Shown here in pieces: positions 24,016 to 35,577 of a stretch of DNA of 64,000 nt. Position 1 is the first letter of the stretch, and each line of letters starts with the position of its first letter. This stretch comes from Cryptomeria japonica (Eukaryota; Streptophyta; Pinopsida; Cupressales; Cupressaceae), in the NCBI RefSeq assembly GCF_030272615.1, contig NC_081412.1, positions 692,674,083 to 692,738,082 on the forward strand, in the 5' to 3' direction. The notes beneath the pieces are model-generated. The model was not told the origin of the DNA, did no database searches, and was given only the letters and a program-made list of their open reading frames with translations. The position numbers and the translations under genes were made by a program.

Positions 24016-26511
24016 ATGAGTAGTGAAGTTTTTCAGCCTTGTGTATTTTCCAATACGACCATGTCCAGTGAAGTGTCACAACCATGTATTAGGAAGATTT
24101 TCAGTATGAAGTATTATGTTGTTCTAAATTTCAAAGATGTTCCAGGTTACCCAAATCTCATACCCACAGAAATTAGAAAGTATTTGCCAATATTCAATGG
24201 GAAGAAATAAGAATCAACATGTCAACATTCAAAAAGATTTTTAGATTTGATGGGAGAGTTTGAAATTTGTCAAGAAGATGTGTGCATGAAGTTATTTGTC
24301 CAATCACTGAAAGAGGATGCAAGGGATTGCTTTTCCTTTTTGCTGGCAGATTGTATTTCTTCATGGGAAGAATTAGTTTCAGATTTCATAGACCAATTTG
24401 CTGAAAAGGTGAGTGATTGTGATTTGCTGAAAGAGTTCACGTACATACAAATCAGGGAAGATGAATTGGTACCAACATTTAATATCAAGTTTCAACAAAC
24501 ATTGTCTAAAATTTATAGGAAGTATAAATTTGATGATAAAGGATGTCTGGATATTTATATGAGTGCTTTTGGTAAGAAGATGGGTTTCTTATTGAGAAAC
24601 AAAGAACCCAAAACTTTGTATGAATCTTTTAACACAGCTAGGGACATTGAAAATAATTTGAAATTTGGGATATCCAAGAGATTTGTGTCTGCTGTTGTTT
24701 CTTGCCAAAATACCTTCAATGGTAAAGTACCATGTGAAGTTGAGCAAATCATTCCTTGTCCAAGTATGTTAAGCTATGTTGTTCTGAATGGTTTTATTGA
24801 TGCATATGATTCAAATTTAGATGAGAGTCAAGAATCTATGCTGTCAATATCGGCCGTATCTCACAGTAATGATGGAATGATCAGTGGGAAATGTTGTGAT
24901 AATGCTGATACAAAGATAGATATATATAAAGGATATGTACCATTTGATTTGTATGCTGGTTATGCTGATTATGTGGCTGCCAATTATCAAGTGAATCATG
25001 CATCTCTCAAGGATAATGATAATGAAAATAATGATGGTGATGACCATTGGTCTTTACATGTTGCTGATGTATTTGACATTGAAATACCAAATACTGAGGG
25101 ATCACTAAGTGTTGTTGATTATGCAATTGAAAATGTGCAATATGATGAAAATCAAAGTTGTTTGGTGCAAACAATGGTTGATCCTCGCTTAGATATTGAT
25201 AATGTCAATTGTGTTGAAGATGAAAATATAATCCACATTGATGAAATTTTTGTTAAAAAATGTCACATTGAACAGCAAAGTGCAATGCAATTCCAAAAGA
25301 CTGTAGAACTTAGGCAAGCTCTTGAAGTTGTGGACAAGAAAGTTCAAATGTTGGAGAGCCCTAGAGTTATCAATGAAGACCTTCTGCAATATGGTGAAGA
25401 GGATTATTTCGAAAAGGACTATGAACTGAATGCTTATACAATTGATGAACAACATGCTGATCTAACAAATAGTTTTATGGTAGAAAATTTAAGTGAACAT
25501 GCTGAAAACTCATCAGAGGAAGTAAATGGTAGTGATATTCATCTTCATTCTTTGGTTGATGATGAGTGTTCTTTTCATAAAAAAGATCAGTTGTGGCAAG
25601 ATAAGTATGAGTATCCTGATTTTCAGAATGATGGTCATAGGATGAAATTTTGTGGTTCTAAAACATGGAACACTAAGGATAGTTCCAACCTAGTTTCGAT
25701 TTCTTCTTTGACTGATGAAGATGATTATGATGGTAAGGTGGATGGTATCTTTAGCAATTTTTCTAATGTTCTATTCAATGTTGATATAGATACGGACCAA
25801 CCTCTTCATTGTCATAATGTTCATAAGGGGATTCTCCATTTGGTTTCTAACCCTTTGTATGAAGAAATAATTGATCAGCCAAATATTGTAAATGATGAAA
25901 CAGTCCATGATGCTGACACCATTCCATGTAGAAGTGACATGTGTCAGGATGGAGATTTTTGTAATGGGTTTCTTGCTAGTATGTTCAGACCACAAATGGA
26001 AGTTTTTTAGGTGGATGTAAGTCTGAATGAGAAAGACTTAGCTGGGGATTTGCTTCAGCCAGAGGTATGCATTCTTTTCCATGAATGGGATATTGAGGAT
26101 GCGGATGTATTGAGTTGGATGAACAAGGATAGTATAGAATGTGATCTGCATGGGGAAGTATCACATCAGGATCAAAATGTTTATGTTCCTTGTTTACTTC
26201 AATTGGTTAGTAATGCCCCTCATTCTATGAATTTAAATGATAGTAAGGCATGTGCCGATGGGAATTACAATATTGAGATTGAATGCTTTATTTTTGAAGT
26301 TCAGCATGATGATGCCTTTGTAAATGATAGAATTGATTGGGATAGTGAAGTGTATTGCAGCTTGTGGGAAGGCCTCTATAGTGTTTTGTCTCATGATTTT
26401 ACTTTTATTGAAGTGGTGTGTGATTACAAAGTTCAAAATCAGACAAAAAGTATGCACATTAGCTTAGTTATTATTGAAAGGTGCCTTTGTTTGGATCATG
26501 GTATAAGATGA
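24016..26511 (+). pseudogene. gag with long acidic extension, element I
   Basis: A single frame of about 830 codons with two stops (TAA at 24208, TAG at 26008). After the first stop, 24247 onward has the gypsy gag core: KLFVQSLKEDARDCFSFLLA, then SSWEELVSDFIDQFAEK and a helical run ending near residue 150. The rest, about 550 residues, is rich in Asp, Glu, Asn, Val and His, with no zinc knuckle, protease or other motif I can name. It may be a fast-evolving gag C-terminus or a fused unknown domain. The frame is kept open over 587 codons in one stretch, which is striking beside the wrecked neighbours. Start at 24016 is the first ATG of the frame. Confidence 0.75.
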
Positions 26512-26772
26512 TGAGAATCAGATTTTCAACAAAGGTAAATATTGAGGAAAGTGGAGCAATTTATTCAGTTGTCAGTATGTTTGTATATCTTGTATAGTTG
26601 CTTTGCTTCAATTGTGTGGTTTTCAACAAAATGCCTTGCTCTTTCGGTTGGAAAAGGAAGCCCCTTGTTTTTGAGAAGAAGAGATGTATTCCATTTTTTG
26701 GGTGGTCTGCTTAACCATTGATTCTAAATTCTTGTGTTGATCTTGCAATCAACCATCCCCAGTTAGAGCCAC
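26512..26772 (+). other. Non-coding tail of element I before the 3' LTR
   Basis: No coding sequence. A purine-rich piece (GTTGGAAAAGGAAG at about 26648, GAGAAGAAGAGATG at about 26679) may be the degraded polypurine tract, though it is farther from the LTR than usual. Confidence 0.4.
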
Positions 26773-29614
26773 TATTGGGACTCACTAAATTTGAGTCAAT
26801 TTTTGAGGCCCAATTCAAAATTTTGATCCGCATTTCCAAATGATAATAAAATGAGTTAGTTTGAATGGCCTAGTTAGAGAGAGGGTAAAATGGAGCCAAT
26901 TGATTTTCAAAGGGTAAGGCTTGGAAACTTGTTGTACACCTTTCATTTGGCCTATGCAGTGTGCTGCAACTTTTAGATTTTAGTTTGGATTAGTGTATTA
27001 GGTACCCATTTCAAGGGGTGAGCTAAAAGTGCATTTTAGGCACATATGCAGATTCTACCAAGTAGCCTACTTTGAGTGTTTATATCTTTTGCCCTGTCGA
27101 TCATCATGGTAAAATTAAAAATGGATTAAATTCTATTCATAAATGTGAGTTATCTTGCAAAATTTCAAGTCCTTATGAATCCATTTACTCAGTTTTCAAA
27201 GCTCAATCCGTTTGCAGTTGGTATGGTTTGACAAGTCCTTGTTTCGATAGCTAGTCAGAGCCTTGTTTTTGCACAAGTGTAAAAGTTGCCATGGTGAATG
27301 TCATGTCAAAATTTCTATTCTAGGATATGGTTGGTATAAATAAAAAGCTATGTTTCAAATTTCAAGCTCCTACCAATCCGTTTGATTGGTTTTCAAAAGG
27401 GTTCCTCGAGCAATCTGTTTCAGGGATCCATACTTTCATTGCCATATCAGTTAAAGTTGCCATTTTCATGAGCACACCGTTTGCACCTAGTTAGCTTCCT
27501 GATCAAACTAAGTATTCTAAGATTTGATATGTACTTAAAGGTACCTATGCCTTAGATTTGAGGGTCTACGGAGATCATTTGATATTTTTAAGATAGGCAT
27601 CACGGGTTGCCTGCGCATTGACTTCATCAGGTCCGTAGTGCTGACAAAGCCAGTTGGTAATTTTTGATAATTAATATCTCTTCACTTGGGATTCATCTTG
27701 AAAAACTATTTGGTAGAGTTCATGCTTGCATATTAGAGTACATTCCTATCAGATGGCGAAGTCCGAAAAGGTGTTTTGATCGGTTTGAAAATTACGTCTT
27801 CGCGATTAAATGTGAAAATGTAGCACAAGTGCCTAAAAGTTGCAAAATTCAGTTTGGTGAGTCGAAAATGGTGTCGATCGATTCTAGAGGTAAGTTTAAG
27901 GTTCCTGAGGTTTTTCAGAGGTCAGTTGCATGAAAATGGAATTTTTTTAGTCGGACCCACTTTGGGGACTGACCTGGCTCATGCTCGTGGATTGATTTTA
28001 TTGGTGATTTAGTTCACTAAGAGAATTTCAGAATATTTAAATGGTTGTTCATTGGTAAATGAAGTGATCCAAAGTTAAGACTCTACCTTTGGATTTGGGC
28101 CATGTAAAATTGACAACTATAAGAGAATTAGTAACAATGAAGAGGCATCTATTACTATAGAGGTATCACACAAGAATTCTGCCAAGAATTCTATAGTTAA
28201 GGATGAATGAGAACCAAAGCGTGTGCTTGTCAGATCTAAGGATAATCTTGTGTGTGATACTGGGACTATCAAAGAAACAAAAGAAAAACTCCAAGATATC
28301 AAAAGAGAGGGTACTGAATGGATCAAGATGTGGTTGAAGTCTAAGGTGCCTAAGCGACTGGAAGATTCATTGGATGATTTTTAGTCAATATCAATTTCTG
28401 TTGTGAATGAAAGTTCAAGTGTACCTTTTAAATGGGACAATGCTACAAAGGATTTTCTTTGTGAAGTGTATAACTAGTATATCAAGGCTACAAATTGGTT
28501 AATGTAAATCCAAAGTACCTTGATCTTTGGCTTCCTTCCTGCTGCATGGAGTAGAGTTCAGGAGACAGAAAATCGACATGGTACTAGCAGACAATATGGA
28601 ACATTTCCTAGCAAACACCAAATGCAAAATGGGAGCCCTGTGTGGTGTATGGAGTATGATGTTGAGCAAATGTAGAAATTTTCAAGCAAATGGTTCCCTC
28701 AAACTCCCTCACGAGCCTCCCTATCTCCCTGCTAGGAGCTACATGGGTCTCTGAGTTGAAAATCATGACCAAAGGTCTCACACATGGTTTAGAAACCTCA
28801 GAACCAATGAAAATGGCAAGTGTGAAGTTCTGCATGGGGTTTTCTAAGGTCTCCCAGCAACTACATCCCTATGCGTGGTGGAGGAGAAGGAGCATTGAAA
28901 CCAAATGCAAATGGTAAAGTCAATAGTAGTCTTCCCTCCCTCACATGGCATGTGATATGGTATTGAAATGCAGAAATTTTTCAGCCATGGCAAATCCTTT
29001 CCCCCATGTGAAAACCAACAAAGCCCCTGTACAGCGTTTGGGTTTGAAGAAGCCACGTTGAACATGAACTCCAGAAATTGCATTGGCCTGTTAAAAAAAA
29101 ATCATTTAATCCCAATCAGTATTCCTCCTCCATGTATGTACTAAAGAAGAAACTTTAACCATAGCAAATGCCAGATATCTAGGTTGCCACGTGAGCAAAG
29201 TAAGTTGGAGAATCACGTGAGGAACACACATTCAAGTTTCAGAAGAAAGGCTGCTATGAAAACCCAAGAAAAGCTTCAAAATTATAGTCCCAAGTTAAAT
29301 TCTTTATTGCACATTCACTAGGAAATGGGAGTTTTTTAAATTTAAAAGAAATAACACACCCATCTATAATGTCAAAGCCTCAAGAGGCTTTTGATGGATG
29401 GTGTTGGCTGGGTGGCTAGGTAGACCCCACGTGCGTGGGCACACTTCTCGAGGTGACCAAGGAGGCTGACAAGCGGCAACTAGGTGGACCCCACATAGAC
29501 ACGGATCTCAAGGCAGGCAATTTTTGCAGGGAACGGATGACTTAATCAGCAAGCAAGTTGTAGGAGATTGACAGTCGACGTTGATTCACAAGACAAAGAT
29601 TCTTGCCGGTTAAG
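26773..29614 (+). repeat. Truncated 3' LTR of element I
   Basis: Begins TATTGGGACTCACTAAATTTG (TG to TA at the terminus) and follows 18603-21463 closely. It stops within GCCGGTTAAG at 29614, where copia RT coding sequence of element H starts. About 1.6 kb of LTR is missing. Confidence 0.85.
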
Positions 29615-32160
29615 CAAGCACCTAGGGAATGGCATGAGAGACTACATTCTCACTTGGTGAAAATAGGTTTTTAGAGAACCGGTGAAGAAAGCAAAATATA
29701 TCTCAAGACTGAAGGAGATAAGATATTGGTTAGTGAGGTATTTGTGGATGATATCATTTTTGGAGGCAATGATGACTTGTGTGATGAATTTGCTAATGAG
29801 ATAAAAAGTGAAACTGAGATGTCTCTGGTAGGAGATAAAATTCTTTATAAGTTTGCTAATTCAACTGATGAAGAATGGTATTTTTATCACATAATCCAAG
29901 TATGTAAAAGTAGTATTGAAGACATTTGGAATTGGAGACTGTAAACCAGTTGGAACACCAATGGTTATAGGCTGTAAATTATCTAAGGAGGATGATTCTG
30001 CATCAATGGATGAAAATGAGTACAAGTCAATTATAGGTAAAGTACATTATATTTTCCACAGTAGACTAGATTTTGCTCATGCAGTAGGATTAGTTGCCAG
30101 ATTTCAGAAAATCCCTAAGGAGACACACATGGTAGCAACTAAAAGAATCTTTAGATATTTGAAAGGCATAATTGATTATGGATTATGGTATCCATATGTA
30201 GGTAACTTTGATTTGAAATTCTATACAGATGTAGACTGCGATGAATAATGATGAATAGTAAATACCCTACAGATATTGAGAGGGGGGGTGAATCAGTATG
30301 GACAAAAACTTCTTAAACAACTTAAACTGTAAAGATTGCACTAATTGGTAAACAATATCACAAATCTAAATCAAGGCACTACCGGTAAAACACAGTATGA
30401 CTATAAAAGACATAAACTGGTAACATCTAGATCATCTCAAAACCTAATATCTCATCTCAACTTCACCCATATGCTTAAGCAAGTAATACATCAGAAATAC
30501 AATGACCATTGGATCAGCTTGCATTACCGCTTAACTAAAAACACTAAAACATCACATGAAAAAGCATCACACAACACACTATTTTTTCATGTTGAAACCT
30601 AACTAGGAAAAACCACGGTGGGGATGAATACCCACAAGTTGTTCTTGAACTCTTCTAAAGTTTGCTTTGTTAGGATCCTAGTAGAGTTAAGAACTTTACA
30701 ACTGGTTTTGCTAGGAACTGATCTTGCTAGGGATCACCCTGTTAAGGGATGGCTAAATACTCAGTTAGAGGTTAAAACCCTGTTAAAGGTTACCTTGTAA
30801 GAAGATTTTAAGAACTCAATGATTTTGAGTCACCCAGTTAAAGGATTTAAAAAAAGCCTATTAAAGCTACCCGATAAAGGGATTTTCCAAATACTAAAAT
30901 GATTAGAAGTTAACAGGTAATACACAGATCTGATAACAACACTTAATGCCAAGGTAGATCCGCTTCAGTTTCTTTACATCTGCAATCACACTCTGCAAAT
31001 CTCTGCTTACTCCTTTGGTCTGGAAAGAATTAACTAACATACATTCATTTGCCAACAACTTCAAATGAAAATCATCATCGACCTTATAGACAATAATTAG
31101 GTCGATGGCCAAAACCTAAAATCCTAAGATTCTAGGTTAACAATACATTCAGTCCAATCCTGGTCATTTAAACACATTACATAGGGTAAAACAATCTTGA
31201 ACAAATATCAAGACATTCTCCATCATTTTGTTCTTCACCACTTCTAGAAGCTGATAACCCATAACGCACTCTCCATCGTTTACTAAGATTTTACACATTC
31301 CCGGGGTAGATGGAACCAATCTTCTTCATGCAAGATCCTCAAGGATATCCTTCACGTGCACAAGGCTGACATGGTAACTCGATCTAATCTTCATTTCAAT
31401 ACTAACTCATCACAAGATGTCATCGGTTGAATCACACAGACTTGGAATACATCAACTGGAAACCCTGAAGATGAGACTACCAACCGATAGTCATATCAAA
31501 TGAAACCCTGATACAAACTTTGCATATATTGGTTCACACTCCAACATACTGGTTCACATGTTGCATATACCAGTTCATACCATCATACCGATTCACTTGC
31601 CAATTTGCTTATTTCAATATACTGGTTCATACTTCAACATATTGACATCAATGACAACATACAATCCCATCATGTCATCAAACTCTGCACATATGCCAAC
31701 AGACTGGGCAAGAAATGTTGATGACAGGAAGAGTACAACTAGAGGAGCTTTCTTTCTTGGAGGAAGGCTAGTATCTTGGAGCTGCAAGAAGTAGAGTTTT
31801 GTATCACAATCAACTACAAAAGCTGAATATGTTGCAACATGTATGAGTTGTACCTAGGCAATCTAGATGAAACACATTCTAAAAGGTTTCAAGTTGAAAA
31901 TTTCAGAACTGGTTAGGATTTTCTGTGATAACACTGGTGCAATAAACATTTCAAAGAACCTAGTGTTGCATGCAAGAACTAAGCATATTGAGCTGAAGTA
32001 TCATTTCTTAAGAGAGAAAGTGCAAAGTAAAGATGTGTCACTAGAGCATGTATCTACTAAGGAACAACTAGCGGGTATCTTTACTAAACCTCTGCCTAAG
32101 GCTACTTTTGAGTATCTTAGAGGTCAACTAGGGGTTGTACCCCTACATGAGGTCAATTAA
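29612..32160 (+). pseudogene. copia RT (C-terminal) and RNase H of element H
   Basis: [22 protein letters not shown], then the catalytic box SEVFVDDIIFGGNDD. A frameshifted patch lies at about 29835-29905, then DCKPVGTPMV and RYLKGIIDYGLWYP. RNase H is split by a solo LTR between ...FYTDVD (30236) and WARNVDDRKSTTRG (31704 on). It continues with IFCDNTGAINISKN and ends FEYLRGQLGVVPLHEVN at 32160. Stops, mostly TAG, occur after IGF, SCKK and MSCT. This is close to the element B protein, so the two belong to related families. Confidence 0.88.
30239..31701 (-). repeat. Solo copia LTR inserted in element H RNase H
   Basis: About 1.46 kb, minus orientation, starting TGTTGGCATATGTGCAG at 31701. 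It carries the shared landmarks: CACCCCCCCTC near its end, a hairpin at 30618-30635, GTGGTTTTTCC, and AACAGGGT-type repeats. The 5 bp GACTG flanks both sides (30234-30238 and 31702-31706), and taking out the LTR rejoins the RNase H frame. There is no internal sequence. The terminal bases at 30239 (CG) are not the expected TG, so that end may be mutated. Confidence 0.75.
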
Positions 32161-32545
32161 GAAGATGTGGAAGATATTAGTCTTGGAGCTTATTGAAGAT
32201 CTTGAAGAAGGATTGGTGTAGAGTGGAGCTATTCCACTGGGGGAGCAACAAGTTGCAGATCATTATTGTAGATCGATGAAGCATGGAGTAGTTTACCAGT
32301 TGTTATTGGTATTCACTTTGGCATTGTTGTCAAAGGGGGAGAAGAATTGTATGATTGATAGGGAGAAGAAGTGTATATGATTTATATCTAGTTACTAGCT
32401 AAAGAAATGGAGACACGGTTGAAGGAGAGTATGTGATTGGAAAATGTTAACTAGGATTCCTATACCTGTGTATGTGCATTACTCTCAATCATCACAATCA
32501 AAGGGTATTGATATTTGTATTTCCATCAATGCCAAAGGGGGAGAT
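32161..32545 (+). other. Non-coding tail and polypurine tract of element H
   Basis: Holds two purine blocks: TCAAAGGGGGAGAAG at about 32329, and the true tract AAAGGGGGAGAT at 32534-32545, directly before the LTR. A CATCAATGCCAAAGGGGGAGA phrase of this kind also precedes the 3' LTRs of B and C. Confidence 0.8.
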
Positions 32546-33925
32546 TGTTGGCATTGCATGATGATTTCATTAATAAAGTATAGTGTTGTCATTGATGTCA
32601 ATAGCAACTGGTAATGAAGATGTATTGCAACCGGTAGTAGAGCAGTGAAGGAAACCGATATTGTTATTCAAGCAGAGTGATTAACTGGTAACCCTAACCT
32701 ATTGATATGTCGAACCCTAACTGATGGAGCTTGGTGAATCAATTATGATGATCTATGATCGAATGGTGATTAAATATTGAGATGCCACATATGCATGATG
32801 CACATGATGAGTTTGAAAGTGGTTTTGGCATGTAGAGATAACTATTTTATCTTGGGAATGAGAAAATTCATAGCATGAAGTGAATAACACGTGATGCATA
32901 ACAGGATCCAATGTGCACTGATCAAGGAGAGGTCAAACTTTTCTTGAACAATGTGTAGTTGATTTCTATGTAATCCAACGATCATGTTTGAATTGATATG
33001 TTTGTAATCTCTATGAGATATTAGGTTTCGTGATTTGTTACCGACCTTTTGTATTTGCTTATAAGGTCGATGAGATGTTTTATAATAGTGTTGGCATTTT
33101 GGTTATGTGTGGTAGTGTGATTGATTATCGAACCAGAAGGAGTATCTACAAAATGTGTGAAGGTATATAGGAGTATAAGAGGATTTGATTAAGTAGAGTA
33201 GTACTATTACAAGATCAGCAAAGACCCTCTTGTTCTCTAACCATTACAACAATTAAATCCCTTAACTGAGTAAGCTTTAATAGGCTTGGTATTTTCTAAA
33301 TCCTCTAACCAGGTGATCCATTATCTTGGATTTGAAATCCTCTATCGAGGTTACTCCTAATAGGGTATTGTAGTCGATCTCTTAACTGTGTGGTCCTTAA
33401 CCAGATCTATTCCTAACAGGACATTTTTGTAAAGCTTCTAACAAGGCTTGGCTCCTAATAGGGTGAGCTTCATAAGAGTTTAGAATACTTGTGGGTATTC
33501 ATCCCCATCGTGGCTTTTCTCATTTGGGTTTCCTCATCAAAAATCATTGTGTCAAGTGGTGAATGATTTTGTGGTTATGTTTTGATATGGTTGATATGAT
33601 CAACTAGTAAAGCCACTTAGATATGATTAGATGACAAAAAGTGATATGAAATGAGCTATTACTAATGTTAGTAAAGTGGTTTAATGTTTTGGTTAAATGG
33701 TAAGTGAGTTTTAGATCATTACACTATTATATTGATATCTTAATCAACTGGTAAACTTGATAGTGCAGTTGCAGTTTTTGATACAGAGTCTAAACTAGTT
33801 AGTTTTCCAAGTTAATTTATGAGTTGGGTTTTAGTTTGGTGAAAGTTTGGTTTGTTTTCTATCTACTGATTCACCCCCCCCCTCTTAGTAGTTGACCAGA
33901 TCCTTATTGATTCATCATATTATCA
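32546..33925 (+). repeat. 3' LTR of element H
   Basis: 1380 bp from TGTTGGCATTGCATG to ...ATATTATCA. It contains CTAACC(A/G)GG-type repeats at about 33250-33470, the hairpin at 33491-33508 (last pair broken), GTGGCTTTTC and CACCCCCCCCCTC. The sequence AGGGC follows; the left target-site copy is lost. Confidence 0.8.
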
Positions 33926-34609
33926 AGGGCATACAATTCACTCATATTTTCCTTCTTGATACTTAGAATCATTTAGTAAAATTGGCTTTGCTTCATAATT
34001 TTGGTATCTTCTTTTTCGTGACTCATAGTGAGGGGAACCTTGCTACTTGAAGTCATGTTTTTCCCTTCTTGATATTCCCTTTTACTTTGTCAATAGATGT
34101 CATAAGATCATAAGTCCACTAGGGGCTTGGTGCGTCTTGCCTCCTTGATGTGGTAGAAGTCTTTCAATCTTGTTTCCTTGTACTTTACCGATAGTATTGG
34201 CATATGTTTATACTCTTGCTAAAATGGAGGCTAAATTTAGTGTCATGAAATTGTGACCCTTTTAATTTGTGACCACATTAGGGTATTCACATGGGGGATT
34301 TGAATCCCTAAGCCTGATCGGAGACCTGAGACTTGCTTAACCCCCAGAAACATCCTTGTTCTACCCTTCGCACTACCTAAATCTACTTCCTGTCTTGAGG
34401 CAAGGGTAGGAAAGGGGCGTGCCACCCCTATCCCCCCTAGGAACGGGGTGTGGTGCCCTTGTCCTTGCCCTATTTTGGGACCCCTTCTATCCTATCTTTG
34501 CATTGGAATTTGTATTGAGAGGGAAAAACCTTTCGTATGTCGGCCTATGATGGAAAATCAATCAATTAACCCTGATTAATGAGTATATATGTTGCATTTT
34601 CCCTTCTCA
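33926..34609. other. Unclassified DNA between elements H and D
   Basis: No coding sequence that I trust. The first 280 bp are AT-rich and unremarkable. 34215-34500 is GC-richer and carries a pol III B-box-like motif (listed separately). After excision of D this joins 39712-40691. Confidence 0.4.
34230..34440 (-). mobile_element. Possible SINE-like segment
   Basis: The minus strand holds GATTCAAATCC (plus 34296-34306), close to the pol III B-box/T-arm consensus GGTTCRANNCC. About 30 bases upstream is GGTTAAGCAAGTCTCAGG, which can be read as an A-box-like motif. The piece is GC-richer than its surroundings. Edges, tail and target-site duplication were not found, so this is tentative. Confidence 0.3.
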
Positions 34610-35577
34610 TGTTAGGTCCTGGAGACAACTGAGAGAGGGGGGGTGAATCAGTTGCTAATAAATTCAAACCAAAAACCATTTAACCAACTTAATTCTTAAT
34701 ACCAGTAAACCAATTAAGTATGTCAGTAGATAGTGTTAACAATAAATTGTTATACCAATAAAGATTAATGCATGAAACATAAACATAAAGTCATCCACAA
34801 CACATAACACCAATATTTGTATGTGGAAACCCTGTAAGGGGAAAAACCATGGTGGGAAACCTTACCCATAATCAGATAATACTACTGTAGATAGTAAGTG
34901 TACATAAATGGGGTCTGCACATGCAGAAAGGCTAATAGCCTAGAGCTCACTGCTCAATCAGAAAATGGGAGTCACACTGACTGCAGTTGGATGGTTAAAT
35001 CCAATAAGAATGTACTGTACAAAATAGCATCTGCATATGCTAGATTTAGTACCGGTGTAATGCTAATATGCTTCTACAAAAACCTAGCTTCACCTTCAAA
35101 TGATGTCTTCATGTATACCTCTGCATAATCTTGAATATGCCTTCTCACAATTCTTCTACGCCTTCCACATTCGATCTTACAAATAAGATCTTACATTTAT
35201 ACCATAACCTAAGACCAATTTTAGTAGGTCGGCTCTACAAGATATTACAATAAAAATTTTTTACAAACAATATAATATTCGATGCAATAACCGATTCAAC
35301 ATGTCGGCTTAATGCATTTACAACAATAATAAATCATCTCCATAGTGTGCCATGCTGATCTGGAAAAGATAAACCTGTCGGTGTAACCCTGGATAACCCT
35401 TGACCTATTTGTCAGTAAAGGAAAATATGCAAATATGAATATACCAATGATTAATTCTTCAAAACAAAGTGTCCACACGATGTCTTTGACATTACCAAGT
35501 GTCTTCCATATCATTCCAAGTGCTAGTGAACCTTATATCCTGTCGGTGAACCATATACCAGTAACTGTGCAATAGTT
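34610..35577 (-). repeat. Truncated 3' LTR of element D
   Basis: On plus it starts TGTTAGGTCCTGGAGACAAC and matches D's 5' LTR until AATAGTTA, where it jumps straight into RNase H coding sequence. The first ~120 bp of U3, the polypurine tract and the pol tail are deleted. Confidence 0.85.

Larger units (their letters stand above)
18603..29614 (+). mobile_element. Element I: large-LTR non-autonomous gypsy-like element
   Basis: 5' LTR 18603-23087 (about 4.5 kb), primer site 23092-23109, leader, one gag-like frame 24016-26511 with a long acidic tail, then a 3' LTR from 26773 truncated at about 29614. The two LTRs are alike across about 2.85 kb. No protease, RT, RNase H or integrase is present between gag and the 3' LTR. 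It resembles the class called large retrotransposon derivatives but has kept coding capacity for gag. It interrupts gypsy pol J on its left. Confidence 0.82.
29612..33925 (+). mobile_element. Element H: 3' part of a Ty1/copia element
   Basis: Starts abruptly in RT (KQAPREWHERLHSHL) at the junction with element I's truncated LTR. It continues through RNase H, a non-coding tail, a polypurine tract at 32534-32545 and a full 3' LTR 32546-33925. A solo LTR (30239-31701) interrupts the RNase H. The 5' LTR, gag, protease, integrase and N-terminal RT are missing, lost in the deletion that made the junction. Confidence 0.85.

Noticed and set aside
24016-26511. A host gene on the plus strand
   Set aside because: The frame begins with a gypsy-type gag core and lies between two LTR copies with a primer site upstream, so it belongs to element I.
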